64,000 bases of DNA from Bacillus sp. AFS015802 (GTDB lineage: Bacteria; Bacillota; Bacilli; Bacillales; Bacillaceae_B), in NCBI RefSeq assembly GCF_002561455.1, contig NZ_NTUP01000063.1, positions 42,583 to 106,582 of the forward strand, written 5' to 3'. Below are positions 1 through 7,490 of the stretch, in pieces (positions within the stretch are counted from its first letter, which is position 1; each line of letters begins with the position of its first letter). The notes under the pieces were generated by a model. That model made no database searches, was not told the DNA's origin, and was given only the letters and a program-made list of their open reading frames with translations. A program made the translations under genes and the position numbers.

Positions 1-17
1 ATTCTACTTTTCCCTCT

Positions 18-70
18 CAAAAAAAACAAGAGAGATCCCTTAAAGAATCGTAATTTCTTTATGGAATCTC
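18..70 (-). terminator. Rho-independent terminator after xerD
   Basis: On the minus strand a 16-bp stem with two mismatches (arms 32-47 and 55-70) is followed by a run of eight T (19-27 as A on the plus strand). It lies just past the xerD stop and ends the fur-side cluster. Confidence 0.7.
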
Positions 71-81
71 CCTGCATTCAA

Positions 82-975
82 TTAAGCTCTTGGATGGAAT
101 TGTGAATAGACATCCTTTAAGCGCGTTTTCGTCACATGTGTATAGATTTGGGTGGTGGAGATGTCGGCGTGGCCAAGCATTTCCTGAACCGCCCTGAGAT
201 CCGCTCCATTCTCCAACAAATGAGTGGCAAATGAGTGGCGAAGCGTATGAGGCGTCAAATCCTTCTCAATATTGGCTTTCTTCGCAAGGGCCTTTAAATT
301 CTTCCAGAAGCCCTGCCTTGTCAGCCCTTTCCCATGGTGATTGAGAAATAAATGATCATCACGGTGTTTCGTGCTCCGTAATTTCAAGCGGGCATCCCCA
401 AGGTATTTCTCAAGGACATCCATGGCCGTCTGTCCGATCGGGATGATCCGCTCTTTATTCCCTTTCCCGACGCAGCGGACAAATCCCATCGTCAAGTGGA
501 CGTCATCCATTTGAAGCCCGATGAGTTCACTTACCCGTATCCCCGTCGCATAAAGGATTTCAAGCATGGCCTTGTCCCTCATCCCCAAGGGTGTCGATTC
601 TTCTGGAGCTTCGAGTAGCGCCTCGACTTCAGCAATGCTCAAAATTTTCGGGAGTGTCCTCTCGGTCTTAGGCGTCTCGATATGCACAGTCGGATCTTGT
701 TCCGTCGCCTTTTCCCTTAAGAGAAATTGATGAAAGGAACGGATGGATGCCACGTGCCGGGCAAGGGTCTTAGAGGATTTCCCCTGGCTTTTCAAATGGC
801 CGAGAAATTGAAGGATATTCACTCTCGAAACGGCGTTCAATTCCGCTACTTCCTCAACCTTCGTCAAATATAGGGCATAATTCCTTAAATCGCGCTTATA
901 CGACTCGATCGTATTGTTGGCAAGCCCTTTTTCTACTATTAAAAAGTGCATGAAATCTTGAATATGGTCTTCCAC
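82..975 (-). CDS. xerD: Site-specific tyrosine recombinase XerD
   Basis: Tyrosine recombinase that works with XerC (CodV in Bacillus) at the dif site to resolve chromosome dimers at division. The protein has 297 residues, the usual XerD length. An N-terminal SAM-like core-binding domain (about 1-90) precedes the catalytic domain (about 105-290). The catalytic set is visible: R147 in GIRVSEL, K171, H243 and R246 in [13 protein letters not shown]269 in LGHADISTT, and nucleophile Y278 in IYTHV. The start is a GTG at 975, six bases after the yqzK stop, with GGGGAG about nine bases upstream; the small gap suggests co-transcription with yqzK. Identity is secure from the motifs and from the neighbouring fur and spoIIM. 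Confidence 0.95.
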   Translation of the reverse strand: MEDHIQDFMHFLIVEKGLANNTIESYKRDLRNYALYLTKVEEVAELNAVSRVNILQFLGHLKSQGKSSKTLARHVASIRSFHQFLLREKATEQDPTVHIETPKTERTLPKILSIAEVEALLEAPEESTPLGMRDKAMLEILYATGIRVSELIGLQMDDVHLTMGFVRCVGKGNKERIIPIGQTAMDVLEKYLGDARLKLRSTKHRDDHLFLNHHGKGLTRQGFWKNLKALAKKANIEKDLTPHTLRHSFATHLLENGADLRAVQEMLGHADISTTQIYTHVTKTRLKDVYSQFHPRA

Positions 976-981
976 ACTGCA

Positions 982-1209
982 TTACTCCCCGTTCATATAA
1001 AAAAATAATAACCGATCATACCAATGGCTTTTTTCCTCCGTCACGGAAGAATAAACCTTCACCGCTGCTCCCTCCGGCTCATCATATTTGTGATAGCCTT
1101 CGTATTCCTCACTGATCCACATGATACCATAGTAAAATAAAATCGTTGATCCCGTAAATAAAATAAATACCTTAATGGTCTGCCATACCATTTGAACCCC
1201 TTTTATCAT
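982..1209 (-). CDS. yqzK: DUF4227 family small membrane protein YqzK
   Basis: Short protein (75 residues from the chosen start) with one hydrophobic segment near the N-terminus (VFILFTGSTILFYYGIMWI) and a charged C-terminal half containing the sequence HWYDRLLFFYMNGE. It matches the DUF4227/YqzK family, found between fur and xerD in bacilli; its function is unknown. I chose the ATG at 1209 because GGAGG lies eight bases before it. In-frame GTG (1230) and ATG (1224) codons lie upstream but have no comparable site. It is probably co-transcribed with xerD. Confidence 0.8.
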   Translation of the reverse strand: MIKGVQMVWQTIKVFILFTGSTILFYYGIMWISEEYEGYHKYDEPEGAAVKVYSSVTEEKSHWYDRLLFFYMNGE

Positions 1210-1327
1210 CCTGTCGTCCTCCATATTCACTGGTACTAACGCCTATTAATACAAGCTATGACGTTTTTGAACCGTTTTATACCTTATGGAGTCAGAAACT
1301 TGCGAAAAATGCCATCAGAGTATGAAA

Positions 1328-1392
1328 AAAAGCCTTAAAGAATATGTATAGGATGTTTCGCATCGAAACAACACAGGGGTCTTTAAGGCTTT
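1328..1392 (-). terminator. Branched terminator after fur
   Basis: A 13-bp outer stem (1328-1341 with 1380-1392, AAAGCCTTAAAGA paired with its complement) encloses a second perfect 7-bp hairpin (TGTTTCG at 1354-1360, CGAAACA at 1364-1370). On the minus strand the outer stem runs into seven T, giving a strong terminator with a hairpin in its loop. Confidence 0.75.
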
Positions 1393-1403
1393 CCGGGATC
1401 ATT

Positions 1404-1862
1404 TTATTCTTCTGGGTCCTCTTCTTTATCCTGGCATCTTGAACAAATGCCATGAAAAGTAAGGCGGTGATCTTTTATTTTAAACTTCCAATCTCGTTCG
1501 ACAATCGTTTCCACATCTTCCAAGAGATCTTCTTGAATTTCATCGACCGCTCCACATTCTATGCACACCAAGTGATGATGAAAGTGGGCTGCCCCTTCTT
1601 GCCTGAGATCATAACGCGATACACCATCGCCAAAATTGATTTTATCCACAATTTTCAGTTCAGACAGCAATTCCAACGTACGATATACGGTTGCCAGTCC
1701 GATTTCCGGAGATTTTTCCTTAACGAGGAGGTATACATCTTCGGCGCTGAGGTGATCTTCTTCATGTTCCAATAACACGCGTACCGTTGCTTCGCGCTGT
1801 GGCGTAAGCTTGTAGCTGGCAGAATGAAGCAGTTTTTTTATTCGTTCAATGCGGCTTTCCAT
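1404..1862 (-). CDS. fur: Ferric uptake regulator Fur
   Basis: Fe(II)-responsive repressor of iron acquisition genes, 152 residues. A winged-helix DNA-binding domain (about 1-80, with YKLTPQRE and LATVYRTLELL) is followed by a dimerisation/metal domain. Metal ligands are visible: HFHHH at 93-97, structural-zinc cysteine pairs C100/C103 and C140/C143, and H137. The paralogues PerR and Zur are less likely given the position next to spoIIM and xerD, where bacilli carry fur. The ATG at 1862 is preceded by GGGAGG at eight bases; a TTG seven codons upstream is a worse start. A sigma-A-type promoter and a possible PerR box lie upstream. Confidence 0.93.
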   Translation of the reverse strand: MESRIERIKKLLHSASYKLTPQREATVRVLLEHEEDHLSAEDVYLLVKEKSPEIGLATVYRTLELLSELKIVDKINFGDGVSRYDLRQEGAAHFHHHLVCIECGAVDEIQEDLLEDVETIVERDWKFKIKDHRLTFHGICSRCQDKEEDPEE

Positions 1863-1893
1863 AGTCCTCGCCTCCCTCGTCAATGTCTTTACT

Positions 1894-1921
1894 ATTATAT
1901 CAAAACGGGAGGAATAAGCAA
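1894..1921 (-). promoter_or_regulatory. Sigma-A promoter of fur
   Basis: Read on the minus strand: TTGCTT (1921-1916), 16-bp spacer, TATAAT (1899-1894). The -10 is perfect, and it sits 32 bases upstream of the fur ATG. Confidence 0.6.
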
Positions 1922-1922
1922 A

Positions 1923-1937
1923 ATAAAATTATTATAA
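1923..1937 (-). promoter_or_regulatory. Possible PerR box upstream of fur
   Basis: TTATAATAATTTTAT on the minus strand differs from the Per box TTATAATnATTATAA at two of 14 defined positions and abuts the fur -35. PerR repression of fur is known in B. subtilis; binding here is inferred. Confidence 0.4.
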
Positions 1938-1952
1938 TTAAACAAATAAAAC

Positions 1953-1974
1953 GATTCTTATGTAAGAATCATTT
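1953..1974 (-). terminator. Hairpin ending spoIIM
   Basis: A perfect 8-bp stem (GATTCTTA 1953-1960, TAAGAATC 1963-1970) just beyond the spoIIM stop is followed on the minus strand by a T-rich tract (GTTTTATTTGTTT). Confidence 0.55.
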
Positions 1975-2627
1975 TATTTCAATTTCGATATGACCGCTTC
2001 CATTAAATTAGGAGAAAGATAGGCTTCAATACTTGCGGCAACGGTGACAATCCCGAGGGCCACCACCATGAAAATGACGTACCTTGATAGAAACGGGATC
2101 ATCTGGAATTGCATGGACGACGTATGTCTCATAAAAATCTTCCGGATCAACGTAAGGGAAAAGTTTGCGCTGATGGCCCCGATAAAGATGAACGCCGGGA
2201 TAATGATGATATTCTGTGGCAGTACGCTTACGAAAGATAATAAAAACCCGCTCCAGCCCATTTGATTCACAAGAAACCCGACGGAAAACCCAACCACGAC
2301 ACCTTTCATGAATAACAGAACGAAGATGAGGGGCAGTCCAATGATCGAGATTCCAAGGAGCCACATCAACCCGAGATACTTTACATTATGAAGGAAGCTC
2401 TGACGGAAAAGCTCTTCTGCTGACGTCATACTCCCGTCCTCCATTTCACTGAAGAACTTACTCAAATAAAAATACAGGTCCTCCTTTTGGGCAAAAGAAA
2501 GGGAATTGACGACGATTGCACCAAAAATGATCCCCATTAAAAACAATGTAATGATAAATAAATAGATCGAGGAATGTGCTTGTACATGTTGAACGAGTGG
2601 ATTTGAATTTGATATTTTTTTGCGCAT
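1974..2627 (-). CDS. spoIIM: Stage II sporulation protein M
   Basis: Integral membrane component of the SpoIID-SpoIIM-SpoIIP peptidoglycan-degrading machine that drives thinning of septal wall and engulfment of the forespore. About 217 residues with roughly five hydrophobic segments, starting at about residue 22 (YLFIITLFLMGIIFGAIV), then about 90-135 and a C-terminal helix near 185-205. The fold matches the SpoIIM family (PF01944). I start at the ATG 2627; an immediately preceding GTG (2630) is equally possible because the GGAGG lies six to nine bases away. The gene stands alone between fur and a divergent acetyltransferase, as in B. subtilis. Confidence 0.93.
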   Translation of the reverse strand: MRKKISNSNPLVQHVQAHSSIYLFIITLFLMGIIFGAIVVNSLSFAQKEDLYFYLSKFFSEMEDGSMTSAEELFRQSFLHNVKYLGLMWLLGISIIGLPLIFVLLFMKGVVVGFSVGFLVNQMGWSGFLLSFVSVLPQNIIIIPAFIFIGAISANFSLTLIRKIFMRHTSSMQFQMIPFLSRYVIFMVVALGIVTVAASIEAYLSPNLMEAVISKLK

Positions 2628-2694
2628 CACAATGCTCCTCCCAGATATCGATTACTAATCTATATGTTTGGAGGGACATGTTTATTCTATTCTA

Positions 2695-2723
2695 TTGAAC
2701 TTCCATCATGATAAACGTATAAT
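2695..2723 (+). promoter_or_regulatory. Sigma-A promoter of the acetyltransferase gene
   Basis: TTGAAC (2695-2700), 17-bp spacer, TATAAT (2718-2723), 35 bases before the start codon. Confidence 0.65.
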
Positions 2724-2758
2724 CATAGAAACCTTATTGTGGAAGTGGAGGAATCATT

Positions 2759-3334
2759 ATGAAAAATCCAAGTCTAATCGAGTTTCCTGATCGGATCGAA
2801 ACTCCCCGCCTTTACATCAGACCGTGCATGCCCGGTGACGGAGCCGACGTGTTTCGTGCCATCTCCGAATCAAGGAATGAATTCATACCGTGGCTTCCCT
2901 TCGCCCGTAAAGAACAAACCCTTGAAGATGTGGAAGCCGGTGTCCGGGATTCCTATGGGGAATTCATCAAAAAAACCGACATCCGACTACATATCTATTT
3001 GAAAGAAACAAATGAATTTGTTGGCTCGACTGGACTTCACCGCATCGATTGGGACGTACCCAAAGTGGAAATCGGATATTGGCTATACACGAAGCACACT
3101 AAAATGGGGTATATGGCAGAAGCCGTGAAGGCGTTAACCCATTACGCCCTGCACGACCTATCCTGCAAACGCGTGGAGATTCGCTGCGATGAGAGAAATA
3201 CAGGTTCACGAAAGGTACCTGAAACACTGGGGTTCATGCTTGAAGGGATCTTAAGGCAAGATCGTCTAGATGAGAGCGGGACAGAGACACGGAATACATG
3301 TATCTATTCTCTGATTCCCGGGGACCTCGATTAA
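2759..3334 (+). CDS. GNAT acetyltransferase, RimJ/RimL type
   Basis: A 191-residue single-domain GNAT enzyme. The N-terminal block IETPRLYIRPCMPGD, the mid block EFVGSTGLHRIDW and the C-terminal FMLEGILRQDR pattern are typical of the Acetyltransf_3 (RimJ/RimL) group, which acetylates N-termini of ribosomal proteins or small amines. Where a relative usually has an Asn-X-X-S-x-x-v-a-e segment, this protein reads NTGSRKVPETLGF, so the acetyl-CoA/phosphopantetheine area looks intact. GGAGG seven bases before the ATG supports the start. It is monocistronic with its own promoter, and the substrate is unknown. Confidence 0.85.
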   Translation: MKNPSLIEFPDRIETPRLYIRPCMPGDGADVFRAISESRNEFIPWLPFARKEQTLEDVEAGVRDSYGEFIKKTDIRLHIYLKETNEFVGSTGLHRIDWDVPKVEIGYWLYTKHTKMGYMAEAVKALTHYALHDLSCKRVEIRCDERNTGSRKVPETLGFMLEGILRQDRLDESGTETRNTCIYSLIPGDLD

Positions 3335-3376
3335 GAGTCGATGACTGGATGGAGTGAGGCTTGCTGGGGCTGGTCC

Positions 3377-3408
3377 AAAAAAGCCGGGCCCTGTCTCAAC
3401 CAGGGCCC
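3377..3408 (-). terminator. Terminator after nudF
   Basis: A perfect 8-bp GC-rich stem (GGGCCCTG 3386-3393, CAGGGCCC 3401-3408) is followed on the minus strand by GGC and six T. Confidence 0.75.
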
Positions 3409-3420
3409 AACCATTTCCTC

Positions 3421-3969
3421 TTACTTAATAAACTGCTGCAGTTGCAGATACTGAACGGCATATGCCGTTTTGGCATCATGAATTCGCTGTTCCTTTATAA
3501 GCTGTGCCGCTTCTTCCACTGTCACTTCCATTAACTGTACAAATTCATCTTCATCCGCTTCTTTTGACTCCTCGATCATATACAGATCGTGGGCGATATA
3601 CAAGTGAACGAGCTCATCCGCAAATCCTGGTGATGTATAAAACGAGATAAGATGCTCCAGATTCCCGCAGCCATACCCCGTTTCTTCTTCCAATTCACGG
3701 AGGGCGGTTGTATCCGGCTCTTCCCCCGGCTCTAGTTTTCCTGCAGGGATTTCGATGATGGATTTTTCCAGCGCTTTACGATACTGCTCCACCATCACCA
3801 TTTTCCCTTCCGGTGTCAGTGCGATGACCGCTACAGCTCCAGGGTGCTTGATCAGTTCCCGCTTGGACGTCTTGCCGTTTGGAAGCTCCACTTCATCCAC
3901 TTGAAGATCAATGATTTTCCCTTGATAGATTGTTTCCGTTATGATCGTCTTTTCTTCAAATTTTTTCAT
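3421..3969 (-). CDS. nudF: ADP-ribose pyrophosphatase (Nudix hydrolase)
   Basis: Hydrolyses ADP-ribose to AMP and ribose 5-phosphate. A 182-residue Nudix protein with a complete Nudix box at about residues 77-99 (GKLEPGEEP then RELEEETGY, matching Gx5Ex7REUxEExGU). The upstream conserved block is GAVAVIALTPEGKMVMVEQYR. AAGGAGAG seven bases before the ATG fixes the start. In B. subtilis nudF (yqkG) lies beside mciZ and yqkF, exactly as here. Confidence 0.9.
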   Translation of the reverse strand: MKKFEEKTIITETIYQGKIIDLQVDEVELPNGKTSKRELIKHPGAVAVIALTPEGKMVMVEQYRKALEKSIIEIPAGKLEPGEEPDTTALRELEEETGYGCGNLEHLISFYTSPGFADELVHLYIAHDLYMIEESKEADEDEFVQLMEVTVEEAAQLIKEQRIHDAKTAYAVQYLQLQQFIK

Positions 3970-4006
3970 CGTTCAACTCTCCTTGTTCTGTCATTGACCT
4001 TGTCCT

Positions 4007-4014
4007 CATACATT
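4007..4014 (+). promoter_or_regulatory. Possible sigma-E -10 element before mciZ
   Basis: CATACATT matches the sigma-E -10 consensus CATACAnT exactly and lies 36 bases before the mciZ start. No convincing -35 partner is seen at 13-14 bp, so this is tentative. Confidence 0.3.
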
Positions 4015-4050
4015 TTACCATATCCCATTCGAGGATCGAGGTGAAACCCC

Positions 4051-4176
4051 TTGAAGGTGATGGCTGAAAAAGACCGGATCATCCTGGTAGGGAAGGCATG
4101 GGAAATCAAAGCCAAACTGAAGCAATATGGTCAAACGTATGCCACGGTGAAGGAATGGATAGAAGCCAATCGTTGA
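4051..4176 (+). CDS. mciZ: Z-ring formation inhibitor MciZ
   Basis: A 41-residue peptide that caps FtsZ filaments and blocks Z-ring assembly in the mother cell during sporulation. The core LVGKAWEIKAKLKQYG with the tail VKEWI closely matches my memory of B. subtilis MciZ (40 residues). The gene lies between nudF and yqkF as in that species. I chose the TTG at 4051 because GAGGTG lies seven bases upstream, because it gives an N-terminus beginning MKV like the known peptide, and because the distance to the LVGKAWEI core is then the same (11 residues). The ATG at 4060 would give 38 residues with a poorly spaced site. Confidence 0.88.
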   Translation: MKVMAEKDRIILVGKAWEIKAKLKQYGQTYATVKEWIEANR

Positions 4177-4194
4177 AACCGACCGTTTCCTTTG

Positions 4195-4224
4195 TTTATT
4201 CGTGCTCACTTTCGTTAATATAAT
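4195..4224 (+). promoter_or_regulatory. Promoter of yqkF with a dyad over the -10
   Basis: TTTATT (4195-4200), 18-bp spacer, TATAAT (4219-4224). An inverted repeat CGTTA-N6-TAACG (4213-4228) covers the -10 and could be an operator. Confidence 0.5.
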
Positions 4225-4256
4225 AACGAGTACGAATTCCCGAAAGGAAGGATACA

Positions 4257-5180
4257 ATGGAAAAAAGACAAATAGGAAACTCCGATTTATTTGTATCAAA
4301 GATGGGACTCGGTTGTATGTCTCTTGGAACAGAAGAGAGTGCTGCCAGGGATATTGTGCAGCATGCGTTGGAAAATGGGATCAACTACCTTGATACAGCC
4401 GATTTATATGACTTTGGTCAAAATGAAGAAATTGTGGGGAAAGCCATCAATAAGGTCCGAGATGACATTATTCTTGCCACCAAGGTAGGAAATCGCTGGG
4501 ATGATGTGGAGGATGGCTGGCGCTGGGATCCTTCCAAATCCTATATCAAATCTGCCGTGAAGGACAGCTTATCACGCCTGAAAGTGGACTATATCGATCT
4601 TTATCAGCTTCATGGGGGGACGATTGAAGACCATTTTGAAGAAACGATCGAGGCATTTGAAGAATTGAAGAGTGAAGGTTTGATCCGTCACTATGGAATC
4701 TCCTCCATCCGGCCGAATGTCATTAAGCGATTCTTGAAGAGTGCTTCCATTGAGAGCGTCATGATGCAGTACAGCTTACTCGATCGCCGCCCGGAAGAAT
4801 GGATGGACCTGCTCGATGAAAATAAGGTGAGTATTGTGGCACGCGGACCTTTGGCAAAAGGACTGCTATCTGAAAAGATGCTTTCCAAAGCGTCTGCCAA
4901 AATGAAAGAAAATGGATATCTCGACTATTCTTATCTAGAGCTTGAAGAAACACTGAAGTCCATTCATGGAAAAATGGGGGACACCCGTTCAATGAACGAA
5001 CTGGCCCTGCAATATGATCTCGCTCATGATTCGGTCGCTGCCGTGATTCCCGGGGCAAGTTCTGTACAACAGCTTCAGGAGAATATCGATGCTGTGAATG
5101 CAGCACCATTATCTCCCGAAGAACTTGACATGCTTAAACAATTAACCAAATTGTCACGGTATGAGCAACACAGGGACTGA
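4257..5180 (+). CDS. yqkF: Aldo/keto reductase YqkF
   Basis: NADPH-dependent oxidoreductase of the aldo/keto reductase superfamily, 307 residues, TIM barrel. The catalytic tetrad is visible: Asp in LDTADLYDFG, the Tyr in the same block, Lys in LATKVG and His in YQLHGG. The C-terminal block VIPGASSVQQLQENI binds the cofactor phosphate. AAGGAAGG lies five bases before the ATG. It follows mciZ on the same strand and is ended by a strong shared terminator. The natural substrate is unknown; related enzymes reduce toxic aldehydes. Confidence 0.9.
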   Translation: MEKRQIGNSDLFVSKMGLGCMSLGTEESAARDIVQHALENGINYLDTADLYDFGQNEEIVGKAINKVRDDIILATKVGNRWDDVEDGWRWDPSKSYIKSAVKDSLSRLKVDYIDLYQLHGGTIEDHFEETIEAFEELKSEGLIRHYGISSIRPNVIKRFLKSASIESVMMQYSLLDRRPEEWMDLLDENKVSIVARGPLAKGLLSEKMLSKASAKMKENGYLDYSYLELEETLKSIHGKMGDTRSMNELALQYDLAHDSVAAVIPGASSVQQLQENIDAVNAAPLSPEELDMLKQLTKLSRYEQHRD

Positions 5181-5186
5181 GTGAAC

Positions 5187-5234
5187 AAAAAATAAGCGGG
5201 TCAGGGATTTTAATTTCCTGTCCGCTTATTTTTT
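5187..5234. terminator. Bidirectional terminator between yqkF and grpB-family gene
   Basis: A long stem (AAAAAATAAGCGG 5187-5199 with its complement 5222-5234, plus inner TCAGG/CCTG) carries T runs on both sides. The stop codon of the minus-strand grpB-family gene (5210-5212) lies in the loop, so it serves both convergent genes. Confidence 0.8.
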
Positions 5235-5737
5235 TTGGACCAGTTTAACGCCCTTTTCTCAAGTTCCTTCACAAATTGGTCTTTCCCTTGGATGTAGCTT
5301 TCCATGTCATTTGGGAACTTTAATGCCAGGCTTGATTTCAGTTCACCGTATTGATGGGCTTCCGGACGGTTTTCCCTTAAAAAATCACGAAATGCTAAGT
5401 GCCTGATCACATGGTCGATTCCATTAGGGAAAATATGAAGATGAACGGCCCTCTTATTCCCTTCTCCCTTATAAAAAAATCGGCGGTTCGGGATGCCATG
5501 CTCGCCTTTTCCGACAAAACCCAGTTGACTGAACCCTTCTGTCTGCTCATCAATGATCTCTATGTCAGGGACTTCTATAAGGAGATCAATGATCGGCTTA
5601 GCCGCTAAACCCGGGACGGAGGTTGAACCGATATGATGGATGGTTGCGTCAGGAAGAAGCTTATTCAGATTACGTTTTTCATTTTCAAATTTCTCTTTCC
5701 ATACTGCTTGATGAGGCACTACTTTTACATCTCTCAT
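5210..5737 (-). CDS. GrpB family protein (UPF0157)
   Basis: A 175-residue member of the GrpB/UPF0157 family, which has a nucleotidyltransferase-like fold. The signature HIGSTSVPGLAAKPIIDLLI is near residue 35, and a His-rich segment AVHLHIFPNG follows. In some bacteria this domain is fused to dephospho-CoA kinase; biochemical function is unproven. The start ATG overlaps the stop of yqkE (TGATG), so translation is probably coupled; an in-frame TTG seven codons upstream has no ribosome binding site. This gene is not present at the corresponding place in B. subtilis and looks like a lineage-specific insertion into the yqkF-yqkE interval. Confidence 0.85.
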   Translation of the reverse strand: MRDVKVVPHQAVWKEKFENEKRNLNKLLPDATIHHIGSTSVPGLAAKPIIDLLIEVPDIEIIDEQTEGFSQLGFVGKGEHGIPNRRFFYKGEGNKRAVHLHIFPNGIDHVIRHLAFRDFLRENRPEAHQYGELKSSLALKFPNDMESYIQGKDQFVKELEKRALNWSKKNKRTGN

Positions 5738-5967
5738 CAATCCTTGTAATTCTTCCAATTCATATTGCTTTCATTCAGCAGCTCTTCAAAGCTCTTATTC
5801 TTTTCCCGCTGCTTTTTCTCTTCTATTTTCCGAATACGCTCTTCTTCCTTCTTCACAGATTCTACCTTTTCAAGCTCTGCTTTCTTCTGCTTCAATTGTT
5901 CGAAGAGATCCTGGTTGATCGAATTCTTTAATGTCAATTCCGCTTCCTGCTTCTTTTTCTTGGACAT
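5737..5967 (-). CDS. yqkE: DUF3886 protein YqkE
   Basis: A 76-residue, highly charged, coiled-coil-rich protein (Lys/Glu-rich from KKKKQEAELTLKN to EEKKQREKNKSFEELL). It matches the small YqkE/DUF3886 family of bacilli; its function is unknown. GGGGG lies about nine bases before the ATG at 5967. Its stop overlaps the next start. Upstream is a good sigma-A promoter, so yqkE and the grpB-family gene form a two-gene operon. Confidence 0.8.
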   Translation of the reverse strand: MSKKKKQEAELTLKNSINQDLFEQLKQKKAELEKVESVKKEEERIRKIEEKKQREKNKSFEELLNESNMNWKNYKD

Positions 5968-5992
5968 GTGGTGATTCCCCCTATCTGTCATA

Positions 5993-6021
5993 GTTATAAA
6001 TCTTTTTTTGGTTTTAGTCAA
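5993..6021 (-). promoter_or_regulatory. Sigma-A promoter of yqkE-grpB operon
   Basis: On the minus strand TTGACT (6021-6016), 17-bp spacer, TATAAC (5998-5993). Confidence 0.65.
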
Positions 6022-6032
6022 AACCCGGGCTC

Positions 6033-6074
6033 AAAAAAAGCCGGTTACAAGGGTTGCATCCCTTATAACCGGCT
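6033..6074 (-). terminator. Terminator after scoB
   Basis: Ten-bp stem AAGCCGGTTA (6038-6047) with TAACCGGCTT (6065-6074), extended inside by AAGGG/CCCTT, then seven T on the minus strand. It ends the thiolase-scoA-scoB operon. Confidence 0.8.
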
Positions 6075-6081
6075 TCCTCCA

Positions 6082-6744
6082 TCAATAAGCTTCAAGTACT
6101 ACGTCATCGCCAACGATCAACGTCGCATCCGTGGATGATTGGATATCTTCCACAGAGAAACCGTTCGCCACTTCACGAAGCAGTAACCCCTCATCCGTCA
6201 CATCCATCACGGCACGGTCCGTTATGATCCGATGCACGACGCCTTTACCTGTCAGGGGCAAGGTGCATTCTTTCAGGATCTTGCTTTCACCGGCTTTATT
6301 GACGTGTTCCATGATGACGATGATGCGCTGGGCTCCGTGAACGAGGTCCATCGCTCCGCCCATTCCCTTGATCATCTTCCCTGGGATCATCCAGTTGGCA
6401 AGGTCACCGTTTTCGGCTACTTCCATCCCGCCCAGGATGGCGATATTGATATGTCCTCCGCGGATCATCCCGAATGATTCCGAACTATCAAAGTATGCAG
6501 AGCCCGGAATCGCCGTAACGGTCTCTTTCCCGGCGTTGATGAGGTCGGCATCGACTTCGTCTTCGGCTGGATAAGGGCCGATTCCGAGTAATCCATTTTC
6601 AGATTGAAGGACAACCTGTTTGTTTTCAGTGATATAGTTGGCGACCAGTGTCGGCATCCCGATTCCTAAGTTGACATAGAAGCCATCTTCAATTTCCTTT
6701 TCTGCTCTTCTTGCTATTCTTTCACGCATTTTGGCACGATCCAT
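6082..6744 (-). CDS. scoB: 3-oxoacid CoA-transferase subunit B
   Basis: Beta subunit (about 220 residues) of a succinyl-CoA:3-oxoacid (acetoacetate) CoA-transferase, activating acetoacetate to acetoacetyl-CoA. The catalytic Glu motif [10 protein letters not shown] is clear, as are [14 protein letters not shown] at the N-terminus and the glycine-rich ILGGMEV block. The ATG at 6744 is about ten bases after GGGGGA; a GTG three codons earlier is too close to it. It lies 17 bases after scoA and is the last gene of the operon, next to thiolase, which fits acetoacetate use. AtoA of the butyrate pathway is a close paralogue and cannot be fully excluded. Confidence 0.9.
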   Translation of the reverse strand: MDRAKMRERIARRAEKEIEDGFYVNLGIGMPTLVANYITENKQVVLQSENGLLGIGPYPAEDEVDADLINAGKETVTAIPGSAYFDSSESFGMIRGGHINIAILGGMEVAENGDLANWMIPGKMIKGMGGAMDLVHGAQRIIVIMEHVNKAGESKILKECTLPLTGKGVVHRIITDRAVMDVTDEGLLLREVANGFSVEDIQSSTDATLIVGDDVVLEAY

Positions 6745-6761
6745 CCGTTCCACTCCCCCTT

Positions 6762-7454
6762 CTATGCTTGCTTCACTGTTCTTCTTTCAATGCGTTTTTC
6801 CTGATCTGCCTGAATCAGTCGCTGAACGTAGATGCTTGGTGTGTGGACTTCATTCGGATTGATTTCCCCGATTTCCACAAGCTCCTCCACTTCGGCGATC
6901 GTCACTTTTCCTGCAGCTGCAATCATCGGATTAAAATTTTGCGCCGTTTTGTTATAAATCAGATTCCCCATCTTATCGGCCTTCCACGCTCTAACAAGGG
7001 AGAAATCTGCGGTGTAGGCTTCTTCCAGCAAATATTCTTTTCCATTAAACGTGCGTGTTTCCTTTCCTTCTGCTACCGGTGTCCCGACTCCTGCCGGCGT
7101 GTAGAAGGCAGGGATCCCTGCGCCGCCTGCACGGATCTTCTCGGCAAGCGTCCCTTGGGGAACCAATTCCACTTCAAGTTCTCCCGATAAGACCTGACGT
7201 TCAAACTCTTTGTTTTCTCCGACATAGGAGCCGATCATTTTATCGATTTGTTTATTTTTCAGCAGTAAACCGAGGCCCCAATCGTCTACTCCACAATTAT
7301 TGGAAATGACGGTCAGGTTTTTCACACCTTTTTCTACAAGGGCCAGGATGAGTTTCTCGGGGATTCCGCACAGACCGAATCCTCCGACCATTAATGTGGC
7401 TCCATCATGGATGTCAGCCACCGCTTCATCATATGAAGTGTATACTTCTTTCAT
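6762..7454 (-). CDS. scoA: 3-oxoacid CoA-transferase subunit A
   Basis: Alpha subunit, 230 residues, partner of the downstream scoB. CoA-transferase family I signature at about residues 24-33 ([10 protein letters not shown]) and the oxyanion/CoA-binding region [13 protein letters not shown] sequence (here [18 protein letters not shown]). GGAGGG lies six bases before the ATG. The gene follows the thiolase by about 36 bases. The same complex could act on butyrate or other short acids. Confidence 0.9.
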   Translation of the reverse strand: MKEVYTSYDEAVADIHDGATLMVGGFGLCGIPEKLILALVEKGVKNLTVISNNCGVDDWGLGLLLKNKQIDKMIGSYVGENKEFERQVLSGELEVELVPQGTLAEKIRAGGAGIPAFYTPAGVGTPVAEGKETRTFNGKEYLLEEAYTADFSLVRAWKADKMGNLIYNKTAQNFNPMIAAAGKVTIAEVEELVEIGEINPNEVHTPSIYVQRLIQADQEKRIERRTVKQA

Positions 7455-7490
7455 TGTTTTCCCTCCTCGAATCTGGATCTTTCCAATTCC

